Positions 38,555 through 46,504 of a stretch of 64,000 bases of DNA are shown here, one piece after another (the first letter of the stretch is position 1; each line of letters opens with the position of its first letter). The translations under genes were made by a program, and so were the position numbers. Origin of the DNA: Bacteroides fragilis (GTDB lineage Bacteria; Bacteroidota; Bacteroidia; Bacteroidales; Bacteroidaceae); NCBI RefSeq assembly GCF_019583405.1, contig NZ_SZUU01000004.1:1-64000 (forward strand). The letters are read 5' to 3'. Below the pieces are notes generated by a model. The model was given only the letters and a program-made list of their open reading frames with translations, had not been told where the DNA came from and did no database searches.

Positions 38555-39388
38555 TTATTTCCTTTTTGCCTTATTCAGTGCCGCAATCAGATACCTTCCT
38601 TTCGCCCCAATGTCACTCCAGCAAGTGTTGGCAATCAGCCGCCACACCGTTGTTCCCTTTCTTCCATAGTCCGACAGCCTGAGAATGGCGTTTACTTCGC
38701 TCACTTCGTTTATTCCCAATCTTTTTAGTGTGTCCGTCAGTCCCGGATAATTGTGCGTCATCGTATTGAAAGCGTATCCCGGTATCGGGAGAGAAGCAGA
38801 ATCCTCCTTCCTTTCTTCCTCCTTCCCCTTGGGGGGAGCTGAGGGGGGAAATTCTTTATTTTCCTCTGCTTTATTTTCTTTTACTTTACTTTGTCCGGAA
38901 TTGCATGCATTTTTTGCGTTAACGGCTACATCATGTACTACATTTCCCGGATTAACGGTTACATTTTCACCTTCCGCCGCTTCATCTTCCTGCTGAGTCA
39001 AGTCTTTCACCAGCAGATAGGGTAATGCTTTCAGATCCCTTTTTCTTCGCTTTGTCGCCTCCATCCATACCTTCTGTATGTTTGCCGAAGTCAGTATTCC
39101 GTTTTCCAGATAACTGTTTCTGTCCAATATTCCTTTGATGAAGAGAATTTCGATGATCCCCTGTACCTCAGCTACCTGCACTTCCCTTCCCGCCTTGTTG
39201 GCAAAGATCAGGCACTGTTCTTCATCCCAACGGATGAAGTATCCCTCCTTGTATATTTTACAAAGCAGCTTCAGTACGATTGCCGCCCCCTTTATTCCGT
39301 ATTTTGCCTCTATCACTTCCATTGCGTTCTCTTCCATGAAGTTTACGCCTACCGGGAAATAGTTGATTCCGTCGTATGCTATTGCCAT
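38555..39388 (-). CDS. DUF4373 / Lin1244-Lin1753 N-terminal domain protein
   Basis: The 277-residue protein has a phage-replication-like N-terminal domain (about 8-125, YFPVGVNFMEENAMEVIEAKYG; AAIVLKLLCKIYKEGYFIRWDEE). A low-complexity Asn/Glu/Lys linker (about 145-200) precedes a C-terminal helical part. Such domains occur in phage and plasmid replication proteins and in a gene that often precedes Bacteroides capsule loci. Its role there is unknown. Confidence 0.75.
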   Translation of the reverse strand: MAIAYDGINYFPVGVNFMEENAMEVIEAKYGIKGAAIVLKLLCKIYKEGYFIRWDEEQCLIFANKAGREVQVAEVQGIIEILFIKGILDRNSYLENGILTSANIQKVWMEATKRRKRDLKALPYLLVKDLTQQEDEAAEGENVTVNPGNVVHDVAVNAKNACNSGQSKVKENKAEENKEFPPSAPPKGKEEERKEDSASLPIPGYAFNTMTHNYPGLTDTLKRLGINEVSEVNAILRLSDYGRKGTTVWRLIANTCWSDIGAKGRYLIAALNKAKRK

Positions 39389-39492
39389 TGTTTTTTTAGA
39401 TTAGTTGTTTTTTTATCCGTAATACTTTTATACCGAATTACCCCGGATTCCCAAAGACGTTTTCACTTGATTCCTCAAAATATAAATAATTC

Positions 39493-39520
39493 ATCTGTGA
39501 AAATCCGTGTAATCTGTGGT
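39493..39520 (+). repeat. Dispersed repeat, type B copy
   Basis: ATCTGTGAAAATCCGTGTAATCTGTGGT; near-identical to 27593-27620, again in a gap between genes. Confidence 0.7.
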
Positions 39521-39527
39521 GTTCGAT

Positions 39528-39875
39528 CTATACTGTCGGTCTCCATTCCATAAAGTTCTCCACCTGAAACGTTGTCCACCGCTGTTCGTCCACATTCCAG
39601 TAGACTACGGCACCTTCCACAGCCATCGGATCGTACTTTTTGCGGAACTCCGTCTCGTAGTGGATCAGTGTTGCCTTTACCATCCGGAAACTTCCGTCCT
39701 GTTTTCGGTAAGCCACCGTCGCATGCCCGTATAGCATATGATCTAATAACGCTTCCAATCGTTCCGCCATCCATTCTGCACAGGACTCTGTGTATCCTTT
39801 TTCGAAGATGATGCGTCTTTTCCATTTCAGTCTCAGTGATTCGCTTTGTGAGGCATGTCTTTTTCTCTTTTTCAT
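39528..39875 (-). CDS. SH3-like beta-barrel protein (DUF2693-like)
   Basis: The 115-residue protein has a basic N-terminus (MKKRKRHASQSESLRLKWKR). Its C-terminal half is beta-rich: DGSFRMVKATLIHY, VVYWNVDEQRWTTFQVENF. The latter resembles DUF2693 SH3-type proteins of Bacteroides mobile regions. Function unknown. It lies between two other accessory genes on the same strand. Confidence 0.65.
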   Translation of the reverse strand: MKKRKRHASQSESLRLKWKRRIIFEKGYTESCAEWMAERLEALLDHMLYGHATVAYRKQDGSFRMVKATLIHYETEFRKKYDPMAVEGAVVYWNVDEQRWTTFQVENFMEWRPTV

Positions 39876-39915
39876 ATTCCTATGATTTAAAAGGTTAATA
39901 AATAGATTGTTGCCT

Positions 39916-39923
39916 CAAAGATA
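39916..39923 (-). promoter_or_regulatory. Possible -7 element for the SH3-like gene
   Basis: Reverse-strand TATCTTTG, 40 bp before the ATG at 39875. No matching -33 box. Confidence 0.4.
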
Positions 39924-39946
39924 AGTCGGTCTGGACGTACTCCGGT

Positions 39947-40346
39947 TCAATAAAATTCATTGTATGTATTTCGGCGCTTGATCTTCGGTTTCGTATTTTC
40001 CTTTTCTACCTCTTTCCACAGGTTATTTATATAAGTCTTGATTGTGCTATAATCCAGTGGTTTAAATACTCCGTCTCTGAGTTTTCCGAAGAGCTCTTTT
40101 TCATAAATGTAGCGTGTTAGTGAAGCCTGACATGTATTGATGTTTTGTAGCTTTGCATCTATGATATAGGATCTTATCAACGCTTTTATGATCCCTTCAT
40201 TGTTGGAGATAATCCCTTGTATCGGTACTCCCTTTTTTCTTCCTCTTGTTTCTATAACTATTTCTGTTATAGCTGATTGTGTTTTCTTATTGGCGTTTTT
40301 TTACACTTTTGTTCATGACTTGAGATAATACATTTTCTTCCTTCAT
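39947..40346 (-). pseudogene. Frameshifted small gene upstream of the capsule locus
   Basis: From ATG at 40346 the frame reads MKEENVLSQVMNKSVKK and then hits a stop. One base less in the run of seven A (T run 40296-40302 on the plus strand) would join it to the second frame. That frame continues NKKTQSAITEIVIETRGRKKGVPIQ and runs without a break to 39947, about 132 residues in all. The second half alone (77 residues from an internal TTG) looks like an orphan. The protein is basic and unrecognised. It may be a true frameshift, a sequencing slip, or slippage expression. Confidence 0.6.
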
Positions 40347-40390
40347 TGGATGATTTATTTAGTTAATATTTAAATGAAGTTAATATGTTG

Positions 40391-40398
40391 CAAAGGTA
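40391..40398 (-). promoter_or_regulatory. -7 element for the leftward accessory genes
   Basis: Reverse-strand TACCTTTG, an exact match 45 bp before the ATG at 40346. A TTGT lies about 19 bp upstream of it. The accessory genes therefore may have a fixed promoter of their own outside the invertible segment. Confidence 0.55.
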
Positions 40399-40506
40399 GA
40401 AAGGAATCTGTCAGTGAACAAGTAAATGTGAAATTAAAGGGGAAATGAATACTCTTCTATAATTTAATTATTTGATATACAATGTTGTATTGGCTAAAAA
40501 GATAAG

Positions 40507-40529
40507 TGTTTCAATAAACGTTCGTTTAA
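40507..40529 (+). repeat. Left inverted repeat of the capsule promoter segment
   Basis: TGTTTCAATAAACGTTCGTT begins this 23 bp arm. The right arm at 40717-40739 is its reverse complement with one mismatch (A for G). Arms of this length and ACGTTCGT core match the sites acted on by the serine invertase Mpi at B. fragilis capsule promoters. Confidence 0.88.
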
Positions 40530-40536
40530 TTGAACG

Positions 40537-40567
40537 CAAAGATAGAGGGTATTTTTAGAACTACAAA
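40537..40567 (-). promoter_or_regulatory. Invertible capsule promoter, in leftward (OFF) orientation
   Basis: On the reverse strand: TTTG (40567-40564), exactly 19 bp, TATCTTTG (40544-40537). This is a perfect match to the Bacteroides consensus. It is the only full match inside the 40530-40716 segment and fires to the left, away from upxY. Inversion between the flanking repeats would turn it toward the capsule genes. Confidence 0.85.
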
Positions 40568-40716
40568 ATGTTTAATAAAAAAAATGATTTTGCTCTTTTG
40601 ATCGTTGTCTTAATATGCTAAGCAATAGGTGTTTATGAATTAATAAAAAACGGCTTATTATCTGTCTGATTTTGTTTTCTGCCCTCTTCTGATTTATATA
40701 CAAAAATCATGTGTTT

Positions 40717-40739
40717 TTAAACGAACGTCTATTGAAACA
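40717..40739 (-). repeat. Right inverted repeat of the capsule promoter segment
   Basis: TTAAACGAACGTCTATTGAA begins this 23 bp arm; it pairs with the left arm. The 187 bp between the arms is AT-rich and contains the promoter and no gene. Confidence 0.88.
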
Positions 40740-40959
40740 TTTCTGCTTCATAATACGCTTGTTTACAAAATCTAAGATCAAAAATTCCCTGCTTCTTTAT
40801 GAAGATGGTCTTTTTTGCTCTGAATCCCTTTTCAAACCGTCTCTTCTGCGATAGGGGAGTACCTGATGAAATGATATACGCTGCAAGGCAAATAATAGAA
40901 TTAGCAAACTTGACCGGAAGGTATTTCACTACCCCGGTGTCCCCCAATCATATCCTTTC
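40740..40959 (+). promoter_or_regulatory. Leader region of the capsule operon
   Basis: These 220 bases lie between the invertible segment and upxY. No own promoter match is seen on either strand. In B. fragilis, UpxY proteins act as antiterminators on their own 5' leader, so this should be the target of the UpxY encoded just downstream. That role is inferred. Confidence 0.55.
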
Positions 40960-41499
40960 GTGAACAACAGCATTGATAAATCCTGGTACGCCCTTCGTAT
41001 CACCTATAGCCGTGAGCTTGCCTTTAAGGAATACCTGGACTCCCGTGGAGTGAAGAATTTTCTTCCCATGCGCTACGAATACGTATTCCGTGGTGAGCGT
41101 AAGATCCGCAAACTGGTTCCTGTTGTTCACAACCTGGTTTTTGTTTATGCCACCCGCAGTGAGGTTGACGAAATGAAATCCACTGTCGGCTCTTCTCTTC
41201 CTATTCGTTATATCATGGACCGTGAGACTCGTCAGCCCATTACCATTCCTGAAGTCCAGATGCGTAGTTTTATTGCTGTTGCCGGTAATTACGATGAACA
41301 GGTTGTTTATCTGGACCCTTCCGCCGTTTCCATGAAGAAGGGAGACCGTGTCCGTGTCACCGGTGGCATCTTTGAGGGTGTCGAGGGTGAGTTTGTCCGT
41401 ATCAAAGGTGACCGCCGTGTGGTGGTTTCCATCCAGGGGGTTATGGCAGTTGCCACTGCTTTCATTCATCCCTCTTTAATCGAACTAATAAAGAATTAA
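40960..41499 (+). CDS. UpxY-family transcription antiterminator
   Basis: The 179-residue NusG-like factor prevents premature termination within its own capsule operon. A NusG N-terminal domain (about 8-105, WYALRITYSRELAFKEYLDSRG; VHNLVFVYATRSEVDEM) is followed by a KOW domain (KKGDRVRVTGGIFEGVEGEFVRIKGDRRVVVSI, about 127-160). The start is GTG at 40960; the frame is open upstream to 40870 with no ATG. As the first gene of the locus it fits the upxY position. Confidence 0.9.
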   Translation: MNNSIDKSWYALRITYSRELAFKEYLDSRGVKNFLPMRYEYVFRGERKIRKLVPVVHNLVFVYATRSEVDEMKSTVGSSLPIRYIMDRETRQPITIPEVQMRSFIAVAGNYDEQVVYLDPSAVSMKKGDRVRVTGGIFEGVEGEFVRIKGDRRVVVSIQGVMAVATAFIHPSLIELIKN

Positions 41500-41501
41500 A
41501 A

Positions 41502-41530
41502 ACTCAGTGAACTCTGTGCCCTCTGTGGTG
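41502..41530 (+). repeat. Dispersed repeat, type A copy
   Basis: ACTCAGTGA, ACTCTGTGCC, CTCTGTGGTG: three near-repeats of 9-10 bases. It lies in the 58 bp gap between upxY and upxZ, so it is transcribed with the operon. Confidence 0.7.
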
Positions 41531-41557
41531 CATATTCCAATACGTAAATAAATCACC

Positions 41558-42043
41558 ATGTTGTCTTTGCAATCAGAAATCGATTCTTTGTGCGCTGTTT
41601 CGCACGAACTTCTCCATTTAGGTCTGGATGGCGAACCCATCTACTCCGACCGTTTCCGTCAGTTAAATACGGATGTGTATCATCGTTGTGAGCATCTTTT
41701 CGGTTCACACGGACGTACTCTTGAAGAGGAAGCTTCTCTTTGTATCGCTTTGTTGACCGGCTATAATGCTACCATTTATAATCACGGTGATAAGGAAGAT
41801 AAAATCCAGTCGGTTCTCGATCGTAGTTGGGATATCTTGGATACACTTCCCGCCTCGCTTTTGAAATGCCGTTTGTTGGTAGCCTGTTACGCCGAGGTCT
41901 TTGACGAAGAGCTGGCAGCGGAGGCACACGCAATAATAGACGGTTGGAAGGAGCGGGAATTGACGAGGGAAGAGTTTGAGATGGTGGAGCATTTAAAGAG
42001 TTTGGAAGCTAATCCTTATCCGTACAGCGAACTACACGAATGA
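41558..42043 (+). CDS. UpxZ-family inhibitor of other capsule loci
   Basis: The 161-residue, mostly helical, acidic protein stands directly after upxY. In B. fragilis UpxZ proteins inhibit UpxY of the other capsule loci, so that mainly one polysaccharide is made per cell. Assignment rests on position, length and overall look (EASLCIALLTGYNATIYNHGDKEDKIQ). Its stop overlaps the next start (ATGA). Confidence 0.85.
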   Translation: MLSLQSEIDSLCAVSHELLHLGLDGEPIYSDRFRQLNTDVYHRCEHLFGSHGRTLEEEASLCIALLTGYNATIYNHGDKEDKIQSVLDRSWDILDTLPASLLKCRLLVACYAEVFDEELAAEAHAIIDGWKERELTREEFEMVEHLKSLEANPYPYSELHE

Positions 42044-43323
42044 TTCGTTCCCTTCTTTCCCGTTCTCCGCTTTACGTTTTGGCTCTCTATGCCAGCGTTT
42101 TGATTTTTCTGGTTTATACTTGTGCCTATGCCTACCGTAAGCCATTTACCGCAGCCATTTATGAAGGTGAGATTCTTTGGGGATTCGATGTCAAAATCCT
42201 GTATGTCCTTTCTGAGATTATCGGCTACGCCCTTTCCAAGTTCATCGGTGTTCGTATTCTGTCTTCGATGAAAGCGGGTCACCGCATCTATTATATAATA
42301 GGGCTGCTTACTTTCTCCGAAGTGGCTTTGTTGGGTTTTGCACTTCTTCCGGTTCCTTTGAAGGTGTGTTCTATTTTTCTGAGCGGTCTTCCCCTGGGTA
42401 TGATCTGGGGTGTCATTTTTAGCTATATCGAAGGCCGTCGTATCAGTGAAATATTGAATGTCGGGCTGAGCGTTGCTTTGATAGTCTCTTCCGGTTTGGT
42501 GAAAACCTTGGGACAATTCGTGATGGATAATTTGCATGTGTCGGAATATTGGATGCCTTTTACCACCGGTTTGTTGGTATACCCTGTTATGTTGCTTTGC
42601 AGTTGGCTTCTCAATCAGATCCCGCCTCCCAATGAGCAAGATATCATACAGCGTACCAAACGTGCTCCGATGGATGGTAAGGACAGGCGTAAATTTTTGA
42701 GGCAATTCTTTTGGGGAATCTGCATGCTGGTTGTTTTTTACGGTGCCCTGACCGTGTTCCGTGAACTTCGTGACTCTTTCGCTGCCGATATTTGGAAGGA
42801 GCTCCATATTGAGGGTGCAATGATCTTTACTCAGACAGAGGTTCCCATTGCCGTTTTTGTCCTTGTACTGATGTTCCTGATTGTGTTTGTCCGTAATAAC
42901 CGTTTGGCTCTTAATATCATTTATTGCATTGCCGTCACAGGCGGTTCCTTAATGGTTTTTTCCACATTGCTTTATGTGTACGGTTTTCTTTCTCCTATTT
43001 GGTGGATGATTCTTTCCGGTCTTGGTCTGTATATGGGGTATATTCCTTTCACTTACCTGATAGAACGTCTGATTGCTTCCCTTAGGGTGGTTAGTACAGC
43101 TGTTTTTATTATTTATTTGGCCGATTCTTTCGGCTATCTGGGCACTACGGGTGTGTTTATGGTCAAGAACTTCGTTTCTGCTGACATTTCCTGGACTGTC
43201 ATGCTGATGCGTACTGCCCTTTTTTCAGGATTTGTTTCTGTCCTGTCGATTTTTGCGATTTACTGTTATTTCAAGCAACAATTGAATTCACTTATATTAA
43301 TTCCCTCTGAAATTCATGATTAA
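42040..43323 (+). CDS. DUF5690 multi-pass membrane protein
   Basis: The 427-residue protein has about 11-12 predicted membrane helices in two halves, separated by a charged loop near residues 198-225 (PPPNEQDIIQRTKRAPMDGKDRRKF). The layout resembles a major-facilitator transporter. It overlaps upxZ and the cytidylyltransferase gene, so it is tightly coupled to the AEP genes. A role in moving an AEP-bearing or CMP-linked intermediate is a guess. Confidence 0.7.
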   Translation: MIRSLLSRSPLYVLALYASVLIFLVYTCAYAYRKPFTAAIYEGEILWGFDVKILYVLSEIIGYALSKFIGVRILSSMKAGHRIYYIIGLLTFSEVALLGFALLPVPLKVCSIFLSGLPLGMIWGVIFSYIEGRRISEILNVGLSVALIVSSGLVKTLGQFVMDNLHVSEYWMPFTTGLLVYPVMLLCSWLLNQIPPPNEQDIIQRTKRAPMDGKDRRKFLRQFFWGICMLVVFYGALTVFRELRDSFAADIWKELHIEGAMIFTQTEVPIAVFVLVLMFLIVFVRNNRLALNIIYCIAVTGGSLMVFSTLLYVYGFLSPIWWMILSGLGLYMGYIPFTYLIERLIASLRVVSTAVFIIYLADSFGYLGTTGVFMVKNFVSADISWTVMLMRTALFSGFVSVLSIFAIYCYFKQQLNSLILIPSEIHD

Positions 43324-44035
43324 AACAGCAATGATCATGGCTGCCGGTCTTGGTACCCGCTTCGGGCATTATACCGAGCTTGTGCCCAAAGGTTTTGTGG
43401 AGGTTGGTGGAAAACCTATGATTATCCGCTCTATCGAAACCCTTCTTTCCTGCGGTATCGAACGTATCATCCTCGGTACGGGTTATAAAAAAGAGGCTTA
43501 TGAAGCCCTTCAGGCGGATTTCCCCCAGATAGAGACCTGTTTCAGTCCCCGCTATGCCGATACTAACAGTATGTACACTCTGTACAATACGCGTGACGTG
43601 ATAGGCGATGACAGTTTCCTGCTGCTTGAATCGGACCTTGTTTTTGAACGCAAGGCCATCCTTTCGCTGCTGGATGACGAATTCCCGGATGTGATGCTTG
43701 TCTCCTCTCTGACCAAGTTCCAGGATCAGTATTATGTGGAATATGACTGCAATCACATCCTTACTTCCTGTTCGGTAGACAAGGACGCCCTTGAGGCAAA
43801 AGGCGAGCTGGTCGGCATCCACAAACTTTCCAATACTTTCTACCGCCGGATGTGCGCCGATTATGCGACCATCCTGAAGTCCCAGCCTAAACTGGGTTAC
43901 GAATACGAACTGCTCCGCATGTCCCGTTCCGTTTCCCCTGTCCGTGTGCTCAGGGTGGAGGGGCTTAAATGGTATGAAATCGATGATGAAGCCGACCTTT
44001 CGTATGCTGAGGAGCACATCATCCGCTATTGTTAA
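43316..44035 (+). CDS. LicC/PntC-like nucleotidyltransferase
   Basis: The 239-residue enzyme has the sugar-phosphate nucleotidyltransferase loop MAAGLGTRFGHYTELVPKGF (about 8-27), LLLESDLVFE (about 101) and a late YEIDDEADLSYAE (about 221) with metal-binding acids. The PKGF variant and the neighbours (PEP mutase, decarboxylase, transaminase) point to a CTP-dependent enzyme activating AEP as CMP-AEP, like PntC, rather than a sugar. Substrate is inferred from context. Confidence 0.75.
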   Translation: MIKTAMIMAAGLGTRFGHYTELVPKGFVEVGGKPMIIRSIETLLSCGIERIILGTGYKKEAYEALQADFPQIETCFSPRYADTNSMYTLYNTRDVIGDDSFLLLESDLVFERKAILSLLDDEFPDVMLVSSLTKFQDQYYVEYDCNHILTSCSVDKDALEAKGELVGIHKLSNTFYRRMCADYATILKSQPKLGYEYELLRMSRSVSPVRVLRVEGLKWYEIDDEADLSYAEEHIIRYC

Positions 44036-44054
44036 AAACAAATCTTTTCCATAT

Positions 44055-45356
44055 ATGAACAAGAAAATCTATGTCGGTATGACCGCGGATATCATGCATC
44101 CGGGGCTGATCCATATTATTCATGAAGCTACTAAATACGGTGATGTCATCGTCGGTCTGCTGACGGACAAGGCCATCGCCGAACACAAACGCCTCCCTTA
44201 CCTTACCTATGATCAGCGTAAGGAGGTTGTTGAGAATATCAAAGGGGTTTGCGAAGTTGTTCCCCAGGAGGATTGGAGCTATGTTCCGAATCTGGAAAAA
44301 CTCAAGCCTGACTATATCATCCACGGTGACGACTGGAAAACGGGCCCGTTGCGCGAGGTGCGCGAACAGGTTTTTGAGGTGATGAACGCTCAGGGGGGCA
44401 AGGTTATTGAGATCCCTTATACCCGGGGCATCAACTCCTCCTCGCTCGACAAGGATATCAAGGCGATCGGGACTACCCCTGACGTACGTCTTAAGTCCCT
44501 CCGCCGCCTGATCCAGGCCAAGCCTGTGGTCCGTATCCTGGAGGCCCACGACGGCCTTTGCGGTCTGATTATTGAGAATCTTGAAGTCCAGAAGGGTGAT
44601 AAGCGCGAGGTCTTTGACGGCATGTGGTCCAGCAGTCTGACCGACTCCACGAGTAAGGGTAAACCGGATATTGAAGCGGTCGACCTTACCACCCGTTTAC
44701 AGGATCTGAACAATATCCTTGAATGTACCACCAAGCCTATTATTTTTGATGGTGACACGGGTGGCAAGATCGAACACTTTGTCTTTACTGTGCGCACTCT
44801 GGAACGTCACGGCATTTCTGCGGTAATCATTGAAGATAAAGTCGGTCTGAAGAAGAATTCTCTTTTTGGTACTGACGCTATCCAGACTCAGGATAGTATC
44901 GAGGGTTTCTGCGATAAGATCAGAGCAGGGAAGAATGCCCAGGTCACCGGTGACTTTATGATCATCGCGCGTATCGAAAGCCTTATTGCCGGCAAACCCA
45001 TGAGTGATGCCCTCGAACGTGCTTATGCCTATGTACAGGCTGGTGCGGACGGCATCATGATCCACAGCAAGGATAAGTCGGGTGAGGATATCCGTGAGTT
45101 CTGCCGGACTTTCCGCAAAGAATACGCCCATGTTCCCATTGTTGTTGTTCCGACGACTTATGACCATGTGCACGAATCCGAACTTCACGCATGGGGTGCC
45201 AACGTAGTCATTTACGCCAACCACCTTCTCCGTGCCGCTTACCCGGCCATGATGAACGTGGCCAGGACCATCCTTGAAAACGAGCGCGCCGAGGAGGTCC
45301 GTCCGCTTTGTATGCCTATCAAGGAAATTCTGGAATTGATTCCGGGCACTAAATAA
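44055..45356 (+). CDS. aepX: Phosphoenolpyruvate mutase with N-terminal cytidylyltransferase-like domain
   Basis: The 433-residue fusion has two domains. Residues about 1-135 form a nucleotidyltransferase-like domain (GMTADIMHPGLIHIIHEA; late motif YTRGINSSSL), in which the usual HxGH reads HPGL. Residues about 150-433 form PEP mutase with the catalytic loop IIEDKVGLKKNSL and FDGDTGGK. It rearranges PEP to phosphonopyruvate, creating the C-P bond. The start is the ATG at 44055; a longer frame from 43944 overlaps the previous gene out of phase. Confidence 0.92.
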   Translation: MNKKIYVGMTADIMHPGLIHIIHEATKYGDVIVGLLTDKAIAEHKRLPYLTYDQRKEVVENIKGVCEVVPQEDWSYVPNLEKLKPDYIIHGDDWKTGPLREVREQVFEVMNAQGGKVIEIPYTRGINSSSLDKDIKAIGTTPDVRLKSLRRLIQAKPVVRILEAHDGLCGLIIENLEVQKGDKREVFDGMWSSSLTDSTSKGKPDIEAVDLTTRLQDLNNILECTTKPIIFDGDTGGKIEHFVFTVRTLERHGISAVIIEDKVGLKKNSLFGTDAIQTQDSIEGFCDKIRAGKNAQVTGDFMIIARIESLIAGKPMSDALERAYAYVQAGADGIMIHSKDKSGEDIREFCRTFRKEYAHVPIVVVPTTYDHVHESELHAWGANVVIYANHLLRAAYPAMMNVARTILENERAEEVRPLCMPIKEILELIPGTK

Positions 45357-45367
45357 ATCAGACGGTT

Positions 45368-46504
45368 ATGGTAAGTGTAGAAAAGATATACGATACGTTC
45401 CTTCATCACGGTGTTGACTTCTTTACGGGTGTTCCCGATTCCCTTTTGAAGAATATTTGCGCCTATATCACGGATCATGCCCCGCGTGGTAAGCATATCA
45501 TCGCCGCCAATGAAGGTTCCGCGGTGGGCATTGCCTGCGGTTATTATATGGCTTCTGGCAACGTTCCTGTGGTTTATATGCAGAACTCCGGTCTGGGAAA
45601 TACGGTGAATCCCCTCTTGTCCCTTGCGGACGAGAAAGTGTACAGCCTTCCTCTTCTTTTGCTGGTCGGCTGGCGCGGTGAGCCCGGCACGAAAGACGAA
45701 CCCCAGCATAAGAAGCAGGGCGAGGTTACCCTTGATCTTCTGAAAGCCATGAAAATTCCTTTTGTAATTCTGGATACGGATGAAGACGAGGCCCTGGCGC
45801 AGATCCATGACGCGGTTGTCTCGGCTAAGAGCCGGTCGATTCCCCATGCGATTGTCATCCGTAAAGATACGTTTGGAAAATATAAACTGCGTCAGGAAGC
45901 CTTGAATGACTATCCTCTGTCCCGTGAGGAGGCGCTAATGCAGGTTGTCGACCACCTCGGGGACAATGACATTGTGGTTTCCACCACGGGTAAGCTCTCC
46001 CGTGAGCTTTTCGAGTACCGTGAATCGAAAGGGCAGGGGCACGCAAGGGATTTCCTAACTGTGGGTTCCATGGGTCACAGTTCTTCCATCGCCCTGGGGA
46101 TTGCCCTTGAGAAGCCTGACCGCCGTGTCTACTGTCTTGACGGTGACGGTGCCTTTATCATGCATATGGGCGCTGTCAGCAATATCGGCGACCTCTCTCC
46201 CAAGAATTACAGGCACGTCCTTTTCAACAACGGTGCCCATGAATCTGTCGGCGGTCAACCCACGCTCGGTTTCCGACTGGATATCGCCTCGATAGCGAAA
46301 GGTTGCGGTTATGCGCATGTACTGACTGCCTTCGACAAGGAAGGGCTTTCATGTGCTCTTGAGAAGCTGTCCGGCCTGTCCGGCCCGGTTCTTCTTGAAA
46401 TTAAGGTCCGGATCGATTCGCGTGATGATCTGGGTCGTCCTACGACTACTCCGATAGAGAATAAAGAGCATTTTATGGCATTTTTAAAAGATACGCATTC
46501 ATGA
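45368..46504 (+). CDS. aepY: Phosphonopyruvate decarboxylase
   Basis: The 378-residue thiamine-diphosphate enzyme converts phosphonopyruvate to phosphonoacetaldehyde, pulling the unfavourable mutase step. The N-terminal pyrimidine domain has FTGVPDSLLKNI and NEGSAVGIACGYYMASG with the catalytic Glu (about 58). The C-terminal diphosphate domain has GDGAFIMHMGAVSNIG...NN (about 258). It lies 11 bp after aepX and overlaps phnW by 4 bases. Confidence 0.93.
   Translation: MVSVEKIYDTFLHHGVDFFTGVPDSLLKNICAYITDHAPRGKHIIAANEGSAVGIACGYYMASGNVPVVYMQNSGLGNTVNPLLSLADEKVYSLPLLLLVGWRGEPGTKDEPQHKKQGEVTLDLLKAMKIPFVILDTDEDEALAQIHDAVVSAKSRSIPHAIVIRKDTFGKYKLRQEALNDYPLSREEALMQVVDHLGDNDIVVSTTGKLSRELFEYRESKGQGHARDFLTVGSMGHSSSIALGIALEKPDRRVYCLDGDGAFIMHMGAVSNIGDLSPKNYRHVLFNNGAHESVGGQPTLGFRLDIASIAKGCGYAHVLTAFDKEGLSCALEKLSGLSGPVLLEIKVRIDSRDDLGRPTTTPIENKEHFMAFLKDTHS

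Noticed and set aside
41040..41469. Reverse open frame overlapping upxY
   Set aside because: Antisense to the NusG/KOW coding region, with no independent support.
43944..44054. Longer N-terminus for PEP mutase
   Set aside because: It overlaps the end of the cytidylyltransferase gene in another frame; the family-like start is the ATG at 44055.
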